From the IMG/VR virus record IMGVR_UViG_3300036851_000202, positions 1 through 52,335 of that record: a DNA stretch of 52,335 bases, one strand, 5' to 3'. The notes below the pieces were generated by a model that searched no databases, was not told the origin of the DNA, and saw nothing but the letters and a program-made list of their open reading frames with translations. Of the stretch, positions 1 through 7,482 are shown one piece after another. How positions within the stretch are numbered: position 1 is the first letter of the stretch; the number at the start of each line of letters is the position of its first letter. Source of the DNA: a virus. A program made the position numbers and the translations under genes.

Positions 1-127
1 GGCTTCAAGCAAACGGCCAGCCCAGAAAATCGTGTTACGCAAGTCGGGCCCGAGCGGTCGATCCTGCGCCTGCGGAGATTCGATCACTACGCGATAGTCA
101 TGCGTTCTCTTGTCGTCCAGATAGAGC
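1..127. repeat. 127-bp direct terminal repeat, left copy
   Basis: Identical base for base to the last 127 bases of the window. This is the usual overlap left when an assembler closes a circular or circularly permuted molecule; 127 is a common k-mer length. It lies inside the resolvase gene, so it is one stretch of the real genome counted twice. Confidence 0.97.
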
Positions 128-261
128 ATGTTCCGCGCCTGCGCGTTGGGAATCCACCCGTGGCGGCCGATGCATCCGGCTCGCAGCTCGCAGTAGCCGG
201 TGGATGCCGGGCCGGGATCGACGCCAAGCAGGCACACGTCCTCGAAGTCTTTGGATTTCAT
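1..261 (-). CDS. RuvC-like Holliday junction resolvase, N-terminal part (runs off the window start)
   Basis: Codons 1-87 of a 193-residue protein whose remainder is at 51888-52335; the two join through the terminal repeat. The ATG at 261 gives an N-terminus with GVDPGPASTGY (D15), the first RNase H-fold motif of RuvC resolvases, and VVIES (E61), the second acidic strand. The order and spacing fit phage RuvC-like proteins, which cut branched DNA during recombination and before packaging. It follows the gene ending at 290 by 28 bases and belongs to the leftward early operon. The family call is strong; substrate preference is not visible. Confidence 0.82.
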   Translation of the reverse strand, partial: MKSKDFEDVCLLGVDPGPASTGYCELRAGCIGRHGWIPNAQARNMLYLDDKRTHDYRVVIESPQAQDRPLGPDLRNTIFWAGRLLEA

Positions 262-289
262 GGGTTACTTGGGTTGCAGGTCGCGGGTG

Positions 290-601
290 TCACGTGCGCC
301 TGTTTCGGTCTTTCGCGTAATCGTCGTGGTTCAACTCGACGCCGTATCGCTTCGCCGCGATTTTGATTGGTTGTATGTGGTGCATGTTGTCGCATTCGCG
401 CCACAGCTTAACGATCCGAGCGGCAATTACCTCTTTTGGCTCGTCGATCTCTTCAACAGTGATGCGGTATCGCCGGACGCTGACGATGCCATTGAAGCAA
501 GACGGCTCTTGCTCTCGCCTCCAGTCGTGCGTTTGATAGCTCCAAAGCTTGTAGAATGTTTCGATGACCAGCGGGAATTCTGGTTTACTTTTGGATTTCA
601 T
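290..601 (-). CDS. hypothetical early protein, 103 aa
   Basis: No family recognised. The start is set at the ATG at 601, which overlaps the stop of the upstream gene in an ATGA; the open frame extends further upstream, but only as out-of-frame reading of that gene. The protein is charged with aromatic patches (YKLWSYQTHDW) and a basic tail, predicted soluble. Its place between a 77-aa gene and the resolvase suggests an accessory role in early DNA metabolism, which is inference only. Confidence 0.65.
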   Translation of the reverse strand: MKSKSKPEFPLVIETFYKLWSYQTHDWRREQEPSCFNGIVSVRRYRITVEEIDEPKEVIAARIVKLWRECDNMHHIQPIKIAAKRYGVELNHDDYAKDRNRRT

Positions 602-831
602 GCGATTGCCCTCCGCTGTTTGGCCTTGCGTTCCGCTTCCGCGTCGTCTCTGGCGGCCTGACGAATCCAGGCTGCGCGGTCTGGTGTTAGCTCCATGAAG
701 CACATCATCACATTCAGCTTCTTGTCCTCAAAGTGTTCCACGCACTCGCGTAGCTTGGGCAGCTTGCCGATAACGCGGTGATGCGACTGAATGAACTCCC
801 AGAGGTCGTTGGCTGTGATTGCTTGCGTCAT
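598..831 (-). CDS. hypothetical early protein, 77 aa
   Basis: Small soluble helical protein starting MTQAITANDLWEFIQSHH, with a charged A/E/R/K-rich C-terminus. No family recognised. Its stop overlaps the next start in ATGA, so the two are probably translationally coupled. It is the first leftward gene after the plus-strand HNH gene, with a dyad at 860-875 upstream. Confidence 0.65.
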   Translation of the reverse strand: MTQAITANDLWEFIQSHHRVIGKLPKLRECVEHFEDKKLNVMMCFMELTPDRAAWIRQAARDDAEAERKAKQRRAIA

Positions 832-859
832 GGCGTCACCTTGGGCCGGCTGGGGTTAG

Positions 860-936
860 GTCGCAGAAGTGCGACTGAAAGCACCTGTTTAGGCCAATAG
901 TGTGATATACTGTACGAATACAAACCGGAGGCTCGA
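860..936. promoter_or_regulatory. divergent intergenic region with dyad and likely promoter for the HNH gene
   Basis: A perfect inverted repeat, GTCGCA-4-TGCGAC, sits at 860-875. Further right a TATACT box (about 906-911) and an AT-rich stretch precede a GGAG ribosome site just before the ATG at 937. The same GTCGCA half-site occurs in opposite arrangement around the -10 of the early promoter near 10.73 kb, which hints at a shared regulator but could be chance. Confidence 0.4.
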
Positions 937-1338
937 ATGGATGCTTATTGGCAGGCTGCCCTAGCGAACCGCAGCGGCGACAAGATTCGGGATGCTCAGT
1001 TGCGGCGCAAGGCGGCGAAGTCCAAGCCGAAGCCGCCCAAGAGGACGCGCCAGAAGCCGCCAGCGTTCGCCGGGACTTACCGCGAGTACATCGACTCGCC
1101 GCAATGGGCGAAGAAAAAACGGAAGGCCAAGAAGTTCTACGGTGGTAAGTGCTGCCGATGCGGAGCCACGCGAGATTTGCAGGTCCACCATCGCCACTAC
1201 CGGACGCTGTTCCGGGAGTCGATGAAAGACCTTGAAGTCCTTTGTGGAGGATGCCACGCAAACGAACACGAGGGGACGAAGTTTGGTGCAATGGACCCCA
1301 TGACGGCCGAGTTTGTAGCGATGGCACGCGGCATGTAA
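937..1338 (+). CDS. HNH endonuclease
   Basis: 133 residues. A basic N-terminal half leads into an HNH fold: CCRC at residues 72-75, VHHRHY with H84/H85, and CGGCH at 103-107, the zinc-bound beta-beta-alpha metal arrangement of this family. It is likely a free-standing homing-type nuclease. It is the only rightward gene inside the long leftward early operon, has its own promoter-like sequence and GGAG site, and its stop abuts the stop of the convergent replication gene at 1339. Position and orientation suggest an independent insertion. Confidence 0.8.
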   Translation: MDAYWQAALANRSGDKIRDAQLRRKAAKSKPKPPKRTRQKPPAFAGTYREYIDSPQWAKKKRKAKKFYGGKCCRCGATRDLQVHHRHYRTLFRESMKDLEVLCGGCHANEHEGTKFGAMDPMTAEFVAMARGM

Positions 1339-2118
1339 TCATCGAGCACCTCCGGCCAGGACGGCGCCGATCGGGAGGGTGGTCGCCGCCAGAACGTCCT
1401 CAAAGCCCGCCCGGCGGCCGCGTAGGACGGTTCGCAGCCAGCCCGCCGGGTTGTCGATCTTGCCGCCAGTCACGCGGAAGGACTCGATGGCTTGCTCGAG
1501 GTCGTCATCGCTGAGGTCTCGAGACCCGTAGAGCATCGCGACCTTGGCAACCAGCTTGAAACTATCCAGGTTGCCGCAATCAACCCAAACTGCCAGCCTT
1601 TCCGCCATCGCGCGCGCCCGCGTATCCTTCAAGAAAGAGAACTCTCTAGCGCCATTACCATTAACCGAAGGTGAAGCAGAAGATGATGATGAAGATGAAG
1701 GGGTTGGACGGCTGTTCAACCTTCCGCCAGCCTGAAGGTTGGAACTAAGGTTATCCTTCCCGGTCAATGCAGGGTTGCCGCCAAGGTGGCCCCCGGCTGC
1801 TCGAGCTGCTCGTGTCGCCTCATCGGCAACCATCCGTCTCGAGAATACCTCCCCGGCATCCGTCCGGCTGAAAACCTTGGCGCCCTCGAGCTCCGCCAGC
1901 CATGAGGCTGTCTGCCGCGGTGTGGCGCCAACCATCCGGCTAAGGGCTTGCGTCTCGAGGGGGTTCCCCTTGACGTTTAGATGCCCATACGGCTCGCCCT
2001 GGTGCATGATGCAGAGCATGTCCATCCACAGGCCACGGGCGCCGACGGAACAGGTCCGCAACGCAGTATCCCGCAGCCAATCGCCGGGGTAAAACTGAAA
2101 TGAAGGTCGTTTTGCCAC
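1339..2118 (-). CDS. DUF1376-like phage replication protein
   Basis: 259 residues from a GTG start. The N-terminal 90 residues (FQFYPGDWLRDTALR, GLWMDMLC) match the DUF1376/YdaU-type winged-helix domain of phage replication initiation proteins. A serine-rich linker (about 140-150) separates it from a basic C-terminal domain. Such proteins bind the phage origin and recruit the host helicase. No phage helicase or DNA polymerase is recognisable elsewhere, so replication probably relies on host enzymes recruited here. No obvious iteron cluster was seen in the gene. Confidence 0.7.
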   Translation of the reverse strand: MAKRPSFQFYPGDWLRDTALRTCSVGARGLWMDMLCIMHQGEPYGHLNVKGNPLETQALSRMVGATPRQTASWLAELEGAKVFSRTDAGEVFSRRMVADEATRAARAAGGHLGGNPALTGKDNLSSNLQAGGRLNSRPTPSSSSSSSASPSVNGNGAREFSFLKDTRARAMAERLAVWVDCGNLDSFKLVAKVAMLYGSRDLSDDDLEQAIESFRVTGGKIDNPAGWLRTVLRGRRAGFEDVLAATTLPIGAVLAGGAR

Positions 2119-2135
2119 TCTCGGCCAAGCTCCGT

Positions 2136-2393
2136 CTATCCTTGCCGCTGTCGTTCTTTCAGCTTCCAGAACCGCCTTACACGCTGCTGCTCGAGCTTTG
2201 CCGCCTTCCGGTGCTCAAATCGTCGCCGCGTTTCCTCATACTCCCGCCAAAACTCCGCCTTCCGCCGACGGCTTTCCTTTCGGCGCCGGTTGTGGCAGAT
2301 CTTGCAATAAGGCGTGAGTCGATCGGCCGTGTCCCGGTGACTGTAGAAATCACCAGGCGGCTTATCGTGCCCACAGCCTTTGCAGCGTTTCAT
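2136..2393 (-). CDS. small zinc-finger protein, endonuclease VII/HNH-like
   Basis: 85 residues. CKGCG at 4-8 and CKIC at about 30-33 make a four-cysteine treble-clef knuckle, followed by a very basic helical C-terminus. The layout (CxxC, a FYSHRDTADRLTPYC-type middle, basic tail) resembles phage recombination endonuclease VII-like proteins, but the later catalytic segment is not visible. It could be a DNA-binding protein only. Confidence 0.6.
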   Translation of the reverse strand: MKRCKGCGHDKPPGDFYSHRDTADRLTPYCKICHNRRRKESRRRKAEFWREYEETRRRFEHRKAAKLEQQRVRRFWKLKERQRQG

Positions 2394-2440
2394 CGGCCTG
2401 TCGTCCTTGTTTCCATGCCGCCAACGATCCTTGCGAGCCC

Positions 2441-2662
2441 CTACGGTGCGTCGGCGAATAGCCGGGGTTGTGATGCCTCAATCGCCCTATCAAGCAGCGC
2501 CAGCTTGTCAGGGCCGCCGGCAACGTCGATGCCGTACAGAACGCCCATCGCCGTGCGCGTGTTCTCAGGCACGTATGGCAAGCGCTCAGCGGCTTCCGCG
2601 AACGAACAGCCACCAGCGATTAGCCGGCGGGCTTCTGTCAGCATGTTGGCAATTTGCGTCAT
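2441..2662 (-). CDS. hypothetical early protein, 73 aa
   Basis: Small helical protein; the middle (SFAEAAERLPYVPENT) reads like a helix-turn-helix. Start placed at the ATG at 2662, which overlaps the upstream stop in ATGA. The C-terminus has QPRLF, loosely like the pentapeptide that binds the DNA polymerase sliding clamp. No family assigned. Confidence 0.6.
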   Translation of the reverse strand: MTQIANMLTEARRLIAGGCSFAEAAERLPYVPENTRTAMGVLYGIDVAGGPDKLALLDRAIEASQPRLFADAP

Positions 2663-2907
2663 CCGAATAAGCTCGCTTGTCTCACGGGTTCCTTCACACT
2701 CTCCACCGCTACATGCCATTCCCCATCCCGCTCGATGACCTTGCCGGCGAGCGCCAGGCCCAGCAGCGCGTTGGCCAGGTGCGGGAGCTTCTGGGGGAGA
2801 TCGGCTGGCGGTTCACGCAGGCCGGCTAGGGTCAGTTCCGACCACAATTGCGTTGTACTCGCTGGTGCTGTCCCCCGGACGAATTGGAGCAAGGCATCGT
2901 TAGGCAT
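2659..2907 (-). CDS. hypothetical early protein with C-terminal QASLF, 82 aa
   Basis: Start placed at the ATG at 2907 because upstream reading overlaps the preceding gene. The middle resembles a small winged helix (KLPHLANALLGLALAGKVIE followed by a beta hairpin). The last residues, RQASLFG, fit the QxxLF sliding-clamp binding consensus, suggesting contact with the host beta clamp; this is inference from a short motif. Confidence 0.6.
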   Translation of the reverse strand: MPNDALLQFVRGTAPASTTQLWSELTLAGLREPPADLPQKLPHLANALLGLALAGKVIERDGEWHVAVESVKEPVRQASLFG

Positions 2908-3172
2908 TGGCAGCCTCCGGTGCGTCTGGCGGAAGGCATCCCGTATGCACGCCGCCGGAAAGCTGCTGGCCATCTTCGATGTACATGCACAGCGAAACAG
3001 AATCACCGTGCGCGAACCGCTTGCCGCATACGCAACAAGTCCGCTTTAGTTCGATCCACAGATAGCCGCTGCCTTTGCTGTCCAGCGATTCCGTGCATAT
3101 CCTGTGTGAAACGATTTGGATTTCCGTTTCGACGGTGATTCGCCTTGACCGCTTTGCTTTGACATGGCTCAT
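2900..3172 (-). CDS. hypothetical protein with CxxC zinc-ribbon-like motif, 90 aa
   Basis: Contains TCCVCGKRF (residues about 45-53), HGDSVSLC and a further HTGC, a plausible four-ligand zinc site in a 90-residue soluble protein. No family recognised. It overlaps its downstream neighbour by 8 bases and its own start overlaps the upstream stop in ATGA, so it is firmly part of the early operon. Confidence 0.6.
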   Translation of the reverse strand: MSHVKAKRSRRITVETEIQIVSHRICTESLDSKGSGYLWIELKRTCCVCGKRFAHGDSVSLCMYIEDGQQLSGGVHTGCLPPDAPEAANA

Positions 3173-3513
3173 TCATCGCCCTCCTCGTCTTGCCGCTGGG
3201 CAAACACCTTGGACGCCGTATATCGCCGCAACTTGCGCGTGAACTCATCGCCCTCTGCCAGGAACAGCAGATAGCCCACGGGGACGCTGCCGATCTCCTC
3301 GCCTTGATGCTTGCCCCATTGAAGCGTTTGCTTCTCGAATCGTGCGGCCTCGGTTTCGCTCATCGGCTCCATGCGCGGGTCAACGGGCCGTGTCGGCATT
3401 TGGCCTGCCGCATGCGCCGCCAGTAGTTCCCAGAACCGTTGCGGCTTGTCGCCAATGAACGCGATGATTTCTTCCGCGTCCTGACGGGCGGTGATGTTGT
3501 CGGCGATGCTCAT
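3169..3513 (-). CDS. ExoX C-terminal/DUF3820-like protein
   Basis: 114 residues from the ATG at 3513. The C-terminal part (LQWGKHQGEEIGSVPVGYLL and onward) matches the small domain at the end of exonuclease X-like proteins and DUF3820, where a GKxxG turn precedes a VPxxYLxxL helix. No nuclease core is present, so it may be a DNA-processing partner of the Fe-S nuclease and Erf protein encoded just upstream. Confidence 0.65.
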   Translation of the reverse strand: MSIADNITARQDAEEIIAFIGDKPQRFWELLAAHAAGQMPTRPVDPRMEPMSETEAARFEKQTLQWGKHQGEEIGSVPVGYLLFLAEGDEFTRKLRRYTASKVFAQRQDEEGDE

Positions 3514-3541
3514 CCTGCCCTCGCTGTCCGGTTGTGGGGGC

Positions 3542-3817
3542 TTACTCGTCCTCGATCGACGGTGGTTCCGTGTCCACATCCGGGTCAGGCACGTCGCAGC
3601 CCCAGGCATGGGCCGTGCGTTGAAAGCTGGCCATCATCGTGGGAAAGATCGGCTCGTCGGACACGGGTGCCATCGCCCTGAGCGTTGACAGCGCCGCCAC
3701 AAGCGTTTTCTTCGCCGGCTCAGTCAGCGTGCGCGTGACCTTGCCGTTGGCGTCCACATCGACGCTGACGATCTTCCGGGGTGCCTTGGTCTTCGCTTCA
3801 GTTGCCGTCGCTGCCAT
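3542..3817 (-). CDS. hypothetical early protein, 91 aa
   Basis: Start at the ATG at 3817, overlapping the end of the nuclease gene by 20 bases. A basic N-terminus leads to a beta-like segment (KIVSVDVDANGKVTRTL) and an acidic C-terminus. No family recognised. The coupling to the nuclease gene suggests co-expression in recombination. Confidence 0.6.
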   Translation of the reverse strand: MAATATEAKTKAPRKIVSVDVDANGKVTRTLTEPAKKTLVAALSTLRAMAPVSDEPIFPTMMASFQRTAHAWGCDVPDPDVDTEPPSIEDE

Positions 3818-4895
3818 TGGATTCGTTCTCCTTGGAAAGGGTGTAAATCGACGCGGGGGCCTTACGTTCCGTCCGCGGCTTGTTCCGGCCGTAGCGAATC
3901 TCGCCATCGACCAAATCGCCGTGCTTGTCCGTGTGAGCCGTGAGGGCTTTCGCGAGCGAGTCCCGCTTGCCGTCGATGACCACGAGTTGCCGCAACGCGC
4001 CTACCGGGTCGCGTGCCACGTCGGCGATCGGTTGACCGGCGGCCGGGCAAATGCAAGCGGCATCGCACTGACCGCACTTCTCGCTCGTTGGCCACGTCGG
4101 CGGCTGGTTATCCGGGTCGTCAATGTCGTATGGCAGCACGCTCGTTAGGTGATGCTGGATCGCCATCCTCACGCGGGCATTGATTCGCGGCAGATCGCGT
4201 GTCCGGTCAAAGACCACTGGATACGTCAGCCGATTCGTGCGCGTGTTCCACACGGAAACCTCTACCGCGTCGATCGTGTCCCAATTCGTCAGGACCAGCA
4301 GCGAGTACATTTGGAACTGGAAATCGTTCGCCACGCTGGCCGCCGTGTGCTGACCGTGGCCGCTCTTGTAGTCGATGTAGTGCAGCAGCTTTGGCGACGG
4401 TCCAGCGTGCAGGAAGTCGAGTTCGCCAGTTGCCTTGACGCCGAGCTCGTTGAAGTCGCAAGCGAGTTGGCCTCCCTTGCCGATATCCTCACCGCCGTCG
4501 AAAGCCAGGATGTTGGACGGGTTCAGATCCTTGAGGTAGCAGGCCCAGGACCAGGCAGAAGCTACCGCCGCGTTGATAACGAGCGGCTGCAAGTCGGGCC
4601 GGCTGGCGTGCAATTCATCCACGAGCATTTGTTTTAGCTGGCCGGCGTAGTAGTCGCCGTTCGTTTCGACATAGGCTCGCGTCACGCGCCCGAAGGCGTC
4701 GTGGACCTCTTGCCCCACGCGAGCGGCTTCGCCGATGTTCAGCTTGCGGGCGTGATAGGCAGCGGCCTTGAACGGGCACGATGCCGCGAGTTGCATGGAG
4801 GTACGGTCAAGCACCTGGAGCGGCGGCTTTAGGTCGATGTCAATGAAGCTGCCGAGCGCTTCCCGCATTGCCTCGGGCGATGGTTTCTTAGGCAT
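3798..4895 (-). CDS. PD-(D/E)XK nuclease with Fe-S cluster (RecB/AddB/Cas4-like)
   Basis: 365 residues from the ATG at 4895. The core reads H65 (GQEVHDAF), ATGELD with D160, then HYIDYKSG giving D175-Y-K177, and FQMYS with Q195: the ordered motifs of the RecB-type PD-(D/E)XK superfamily. C40 near the N-terminus plus C274, C277 and C283 form the split four-cysteine set that holds a 4Fe-4S cluster in AddB and Cas4. It is probably a DNA-end resection exonuclease that makes single strands for the Erf annealase encoded immediately upstream (8-base overlap), a phage exonuclease/annealase pair. Confidence 0.85.
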   Translation of the reverse strand: MPKKPSPEAMREALGSFIDIDLKPPLQVLDRTSMQLAASCPFKAAAYHARKLNIGEAARVGQEVHDAFGRVTRAYVETNGDYYAGQLKQMLVDELHASRPDLQPLVINAAVASAWSWACYLKDLNPSNILAFDGGEDIGKGGQLACDFNELGVKATGELDFLHAGPSPKLLHYIDYKSGHGQHTAASVANDFQFQMYSLLVLTNWDTIDAVEVSVWNTRTNRLTYPVVFDRTRDLPRINARVRMAIQHHLTSVLPYDIDDPDNQPPTWPTSEKCGQCDAACICPAAGQPIADVARDPVGALRQLVVIDGKRDSLAKALTAHTDKHGDLVDGEIRYGRNKPRTERKAPASIYTLSKENESNGSDGN

Positions 4896-5823
4896 TGACG
4901 AACTCCCAGCCTGGGGCGTCCTCGGGATTGCAACCAACGGCTTCGCAGACCTTCACAAAGTCCGCCCGCGTCCAGTTCTGCGCCTTGCTGGCATCGAAGT
5001 CCCGCTTGGCGGCCCAGTTGACGTACGTGTGGAATTTCTTATTCCAGGTCGGTACGTCGGCATCGGCCTGCGGATGATCTGCCCGCCAGTGAGCCAGGGC
5101 AAATGCGCATTGCTCTTTGGTGATTTCAGGCGGCTTCTCCGGCTGACGCTGGCCGCGCGGCGCGGGCTTGGCCGGCGCATTCGGCGATGCCTGCGGGTTG
5201 TCGTAAGCGGGCCGGTTGCCGTCCAAGTCCGTGTCCGCAATCGTCAAGTTGAAGATCCGGCAAATTAGAATCCGCTGACCGTAGGTGCCGGTGCTGATTG
5301 CCCCCTGCACTTCGTTCATACTGCTCTTGCCGCCCTTCGCGCCAGTGCCGTCCACTGGCAGGTCGATGAAGTGCCGCTCCTCGTGGCCCTCGATATGCAG
5401 CACGCGGCAGACGGTTCGCTTCCAACTTTCCCGCGGGCAGTCCTCTTCCGAGAATGACAACGCGAATCCATGCTTGCCGTAGATCGGTTTTGCCTGCGAG
5501 TTGATATGCTCTAGCTTCGCGTAGGTGCTGCGCGTGTGGCTGTTCTCAGACTCGCGGACGATACACGGCATTTCGTTTTGACAATCATTCATAGCCTTGG
5601 CAAATGCCGACTTGGCGCGGTTCGCCTGCCAGCGTTCGTGCAGGTCCGTAAGCGCTGTAAGCTGCTCGGTCGATAGCCCGCGCTCCACCGCAGCCGCCAA
5701 GAGCGACATAGGCGTTGCCGATTCCTCGCGCAAGGCTGGCGTTTCGTACTGGCCAGTTTCGATTTCCGATTCCATGCTGCCCTCTTGTAAAAGTCCTACC
5801 GCCCGCTCGGGTGTGCCGATCAT
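4888..5823 (-). CDS. erf: Erf-family single-strand annealing protein
   Basis: 311 residues. The central region shows the ERF pattern: YAKLEHINSQAKPIYGKHGF, a conserved strand-rich stretch, then GAISTGTYGQRILICRIFNL and an acidic TDLDG. The C-terminal 80 residues, after a proline-rich linker, form a separate helical domain. ERF proteins form rings that anneal complementary strands and circularise or recombine phage DNA. The ATG at 5823 overlaps the upstream stop in ATGA with GGAGG upstream; an internal ATG at 5775 with AGAGGG is an alternative start. Confidence 0.88.
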   Translation of the reverse strand: MIGTPERAVGLLQEGSMESEIETGQYETPALREESATPMSLLAAAVERGLSTEQLTALTDLHERWQANRAKSAFAKAMNDCQNEMPCIVRESENSHTRSTYAKLEHINSQAKPIYGKHGFALSFSEEDCPRESWKRTVCRVLHIEGHEERHFIDLPVDGTGAKGGKSSMNEVQGAISTGTYGQRILICRIFNLTIADTDLDGNRPAYDNPQASPNAPAKPAPRGQRQPEKPPEITKEQCAFALAHWRADHPQADADVPTWNKKFHTYVNWAAKRDFDASKAQNWTRADFVKVCEAVGCNPEDAPGWEFVNA

Positions 5824-6050
5824 GGGGCCTCCGGTTTGGTCTGGTTCGTTCGCAAAAGCCGAGCGCGCCACGCCTCCCATTCCTCCGGCGTTTTCAGCCA
5901 CTGCAGCGGGTCGCGATTTGGTCCGTTTGGCAGAGCCAGCGCGATGAGGATTTCCAGCGTCTCGCCGATCGTCAGCTTGCCGGTTTCCCTGCCATCGGTG
6001 CGGACGTTGAAATCGCCGCTGTCGAGAACTTGCACTTCGATAGTTTTCAC
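5820..6050 (-). CDS. hypothetical early protein, 76 aa
   Basis: Started at the GTG at 6050 because upstream reading overlaps the previous gene in a low-quality frame. KTIEVQVLDSGDFNVRT suggests a beta sheet, followed by a helix with TPEEWEAWRARLL. No family recognised. Its stop overlaps the erf start. Confidence 0.55.
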   Translation of the reverse strand: MKTIEVQVLDSGDFNVRTDGRETGKLTIGETLEILIALALPNGPNRDPLQWLKTPEEWEAWRARLLRTNQTKPEAP

Positions 6051-6076
6051 GCCACAGCCCTTTCCATCCTGGGTGC

Positions 6077-6328
6077 CTAAGACCGATGAGACTTCTGTCC
6101 GCGCATCCACTCCTGCTGCTCCCGCTCGTCCACATGCACGCGGAACGGCCGCGACTCCACGCCTTCCTCCAGGTCGAACAGCGTCACGTTCCCCTGCCCG
6201 TCGTACGTGCGCAGGAATCGCGGATCGTGGCCTACGTGCGGTAGCGGGCGCCGGCCTTGCTGCCATGCTTCGTGGGCCTGGATGTCGGCTTGCTGCTCGG
6301 CGTGAAGGCGGAAGTTGTTGGTGTTCAT
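6077..6328 (-). CDS. hypothetical early protein, 83 aa
   Basis: Start at the ATG at 6328, overlapping the stop of the HNH gene in ATGA. Soluble, rich in charged residues and histidine; DPRFLRTYDGQGNVTLFDL suggests a small beta-rich domain. No family recognised. Confidence 0.55.
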   Translation of the reverse strand: MNTNNFRLHAEQQADIQAHEAWQQGRRPLPHVGHDPRFLRTYDGQGNVTLFDLEEGVESRPFRVHVDEREQQEWMRGQKSHRS

Positions 6329-6864
6329 GCGGCCTCCATTCCGTCTGCTTTCCTGTGGCATCGCTTGCAGAGCCAAGTGATGTCGAGTCGGACTTCCAGC
6401 GCATATCCCTTGTGATGATGGGCCTCGACTGGGCCTGCGCACTGGCACAACGAGCACCCGTCCGGGCGAATCAGCCTTCCGCGACGAACCGCTTCCCGCA
6501 CTGCATTACGAGCGAGTATTTTGTCCCTATCACGCTTGTATCGAATCGCTGAGTATCCCTTCCAGGTTCTCTTTACTTTCTTTGGCTTTCGACGCCTGTT
6601 GGTGGAGGTCCACTTGCACCGCGCAGAGCATAAGGACCGCCGTTGGTTTGCAGTCTGGAATATCGCACCGCAGATTGTGCAGCTCTTCTGGATTACTGGT
6701 CCGTTGGCGCGCTGCCTCCTCCCGGCCGCCTTGCGACCAGCGATACCATGCCGCTTCATCTCACCACGGACAATTCTCTCAGTCGTTCCGTGCTTGGCGG
6801 CTATTTCCCTTTGCGTCAGCCCTCCTTCGTAGTCCGCTCGTAATTGCTCAGCAATAAATCTCAT
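6325..6864 (-). CDS. HNH endonuclease with N-terminal helix-turn-helix
   Basis: 179 residues from the ATG at 6864. Residues 1-45 read as a helix-turn-helix (GLTQREIAAKHGTTERIVRG). A zinc knuckle follows (CTICGAIF, CSARC), then a basic linker and an HNH unit: CSLCQCAGPVEAHHHKGY and WLCKRCH. The multi-knuckle layout is typical of phage homing-type nucleases. It is embedded in the operon with ATGA overlaps at both ends, so it is co-translated with the early genes. Confidence 0.75.
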   Translation of the reverse strand: MRFIAEQLRADYEGGLTQREIAAKHGTTERIVRGEMKRHGIAGRKAAGRRQRANGPVIQKSCTICGAIFQTANQRRSLCSARCKWTSTNRRRKPKKVKRTWKGYSAIRYKRDRDKILARNAVREAVRRGRLIRPDGCSLCQCAGPVEAHHHKGYALEVRLDITWLCKRCHRKADGMEAA

Positions 6865-7046
6865 TGGCTTACTCCCGCCGGTGAGGGCTGTTGGGCTGTT
6901 GCTTCTCTGACTGCCTTGGCGATGGCGCGCCCCATTGGGAGCGGCCATTCACCACTGAAGGCAAGCGAAAGGCCATCGGCAACGGCGGCAGAGTAGGTTC
7001 GGGCCGACGTGGCGGAGGTAGTGGCCGACGCGGTTGGTGTGGGCAC
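6861..7046 (-). CDS. doubtful small protein, 61 aa
   Basis: Its stop overlaps the HNH start in ATGA, which favours a real coding end, but the N-terminal half is Ser/Thr/Ala-rich and overlaps the 40-aa frame at 6949-7071. The true start may be internal (ATG at 6935). No function can be assigned. Confidence 0.3.
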   Translation of the reverse strand: MPTPTASATTSATSARTYSAAVADGLSLAFSGEWPLPMGRAIAKAVREATAQQPSPAGVSQ

Positions 7047-7071
7047 AGGTGACTTTGGTGTAGAGCTTCAT
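6949..7071 (-). CDS. small zinc-ribbon-like protein, 40 aa
   Basis: A 40-residue frame with VTCAHTNRVGHYL and LLCRRC, giving Cys/His and CxxC pairs about 18 residues apart, like a minimal zinc ribbon. No clear ribosome site, and it conflicts with the overlapping 61-aa frame. Kept as the better of the two by composition. Confidence 0.4.
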   Translation of the reverse strand: MKLYTKVTCAHTNRVGHYLRHVGPNLLCRRCRWPFACLQW

Positions 7072-7153
7072 GGGTTTCGCTAGTGATTGGTGGCGGGACC
7101 GACACAGGAGCGACAATGTGTGCCTGGCCGTCACATGCCGGCCCCGCCGTGAT

Positions 7154-7456
7154 TTAGGCCGCGTCTTCTTCGGCGTGGAAGTCAAACTGAAGCTGGTTCT
7201 TCGGCGTCCTCCGCGCTCGAATCGTGTCGATCTTCCGGGCCGGAGTCTTGCGCGTCGTGACCGGCTGGATCACCACGTCATCCGGGTCTTCGGGGTGTGG
7301 CTGAATCGTCAGCTTCAACGTCACTTCCCGCTTGTCGCCAAGGCTCGGGCGCTGCTTGCAGTCGTGAACGGCCGCTTCAAGTTGCTGCTGAAAATCGTCG
7401 GCCAATCCAGGCGACAACTGGTGCAGCGTTTTCAGACTGAGTTCCATCGTTTGCAT
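7154..7456 (-). CDS. hypothetical early protein, 100 aa
   Basis: AGGA upstream of the ATG at 7456. The N-terminal helix (LSLKTLHQLSPGLADDFQQQ) is followed by a strand segment (REVTLKLTIQPHPEDPDDVV) and a C-terminus ending NQLQFDF. No family recognised; predicted soluble. Confidence 0.65.
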   Translation of the reverse strand: MQTMELSLKTLHQLSPGLADDFQQQLEAAVHDCKQRPSLGDKREVTLKLTIQPHPEDPDDVVIQPVTTRKTPARKIDTIRARRTPKNQLQFDFHAEEDAA

Positions 7457-7482
7457 CGGTCAATCCTTTCGTGAAACAGGTT

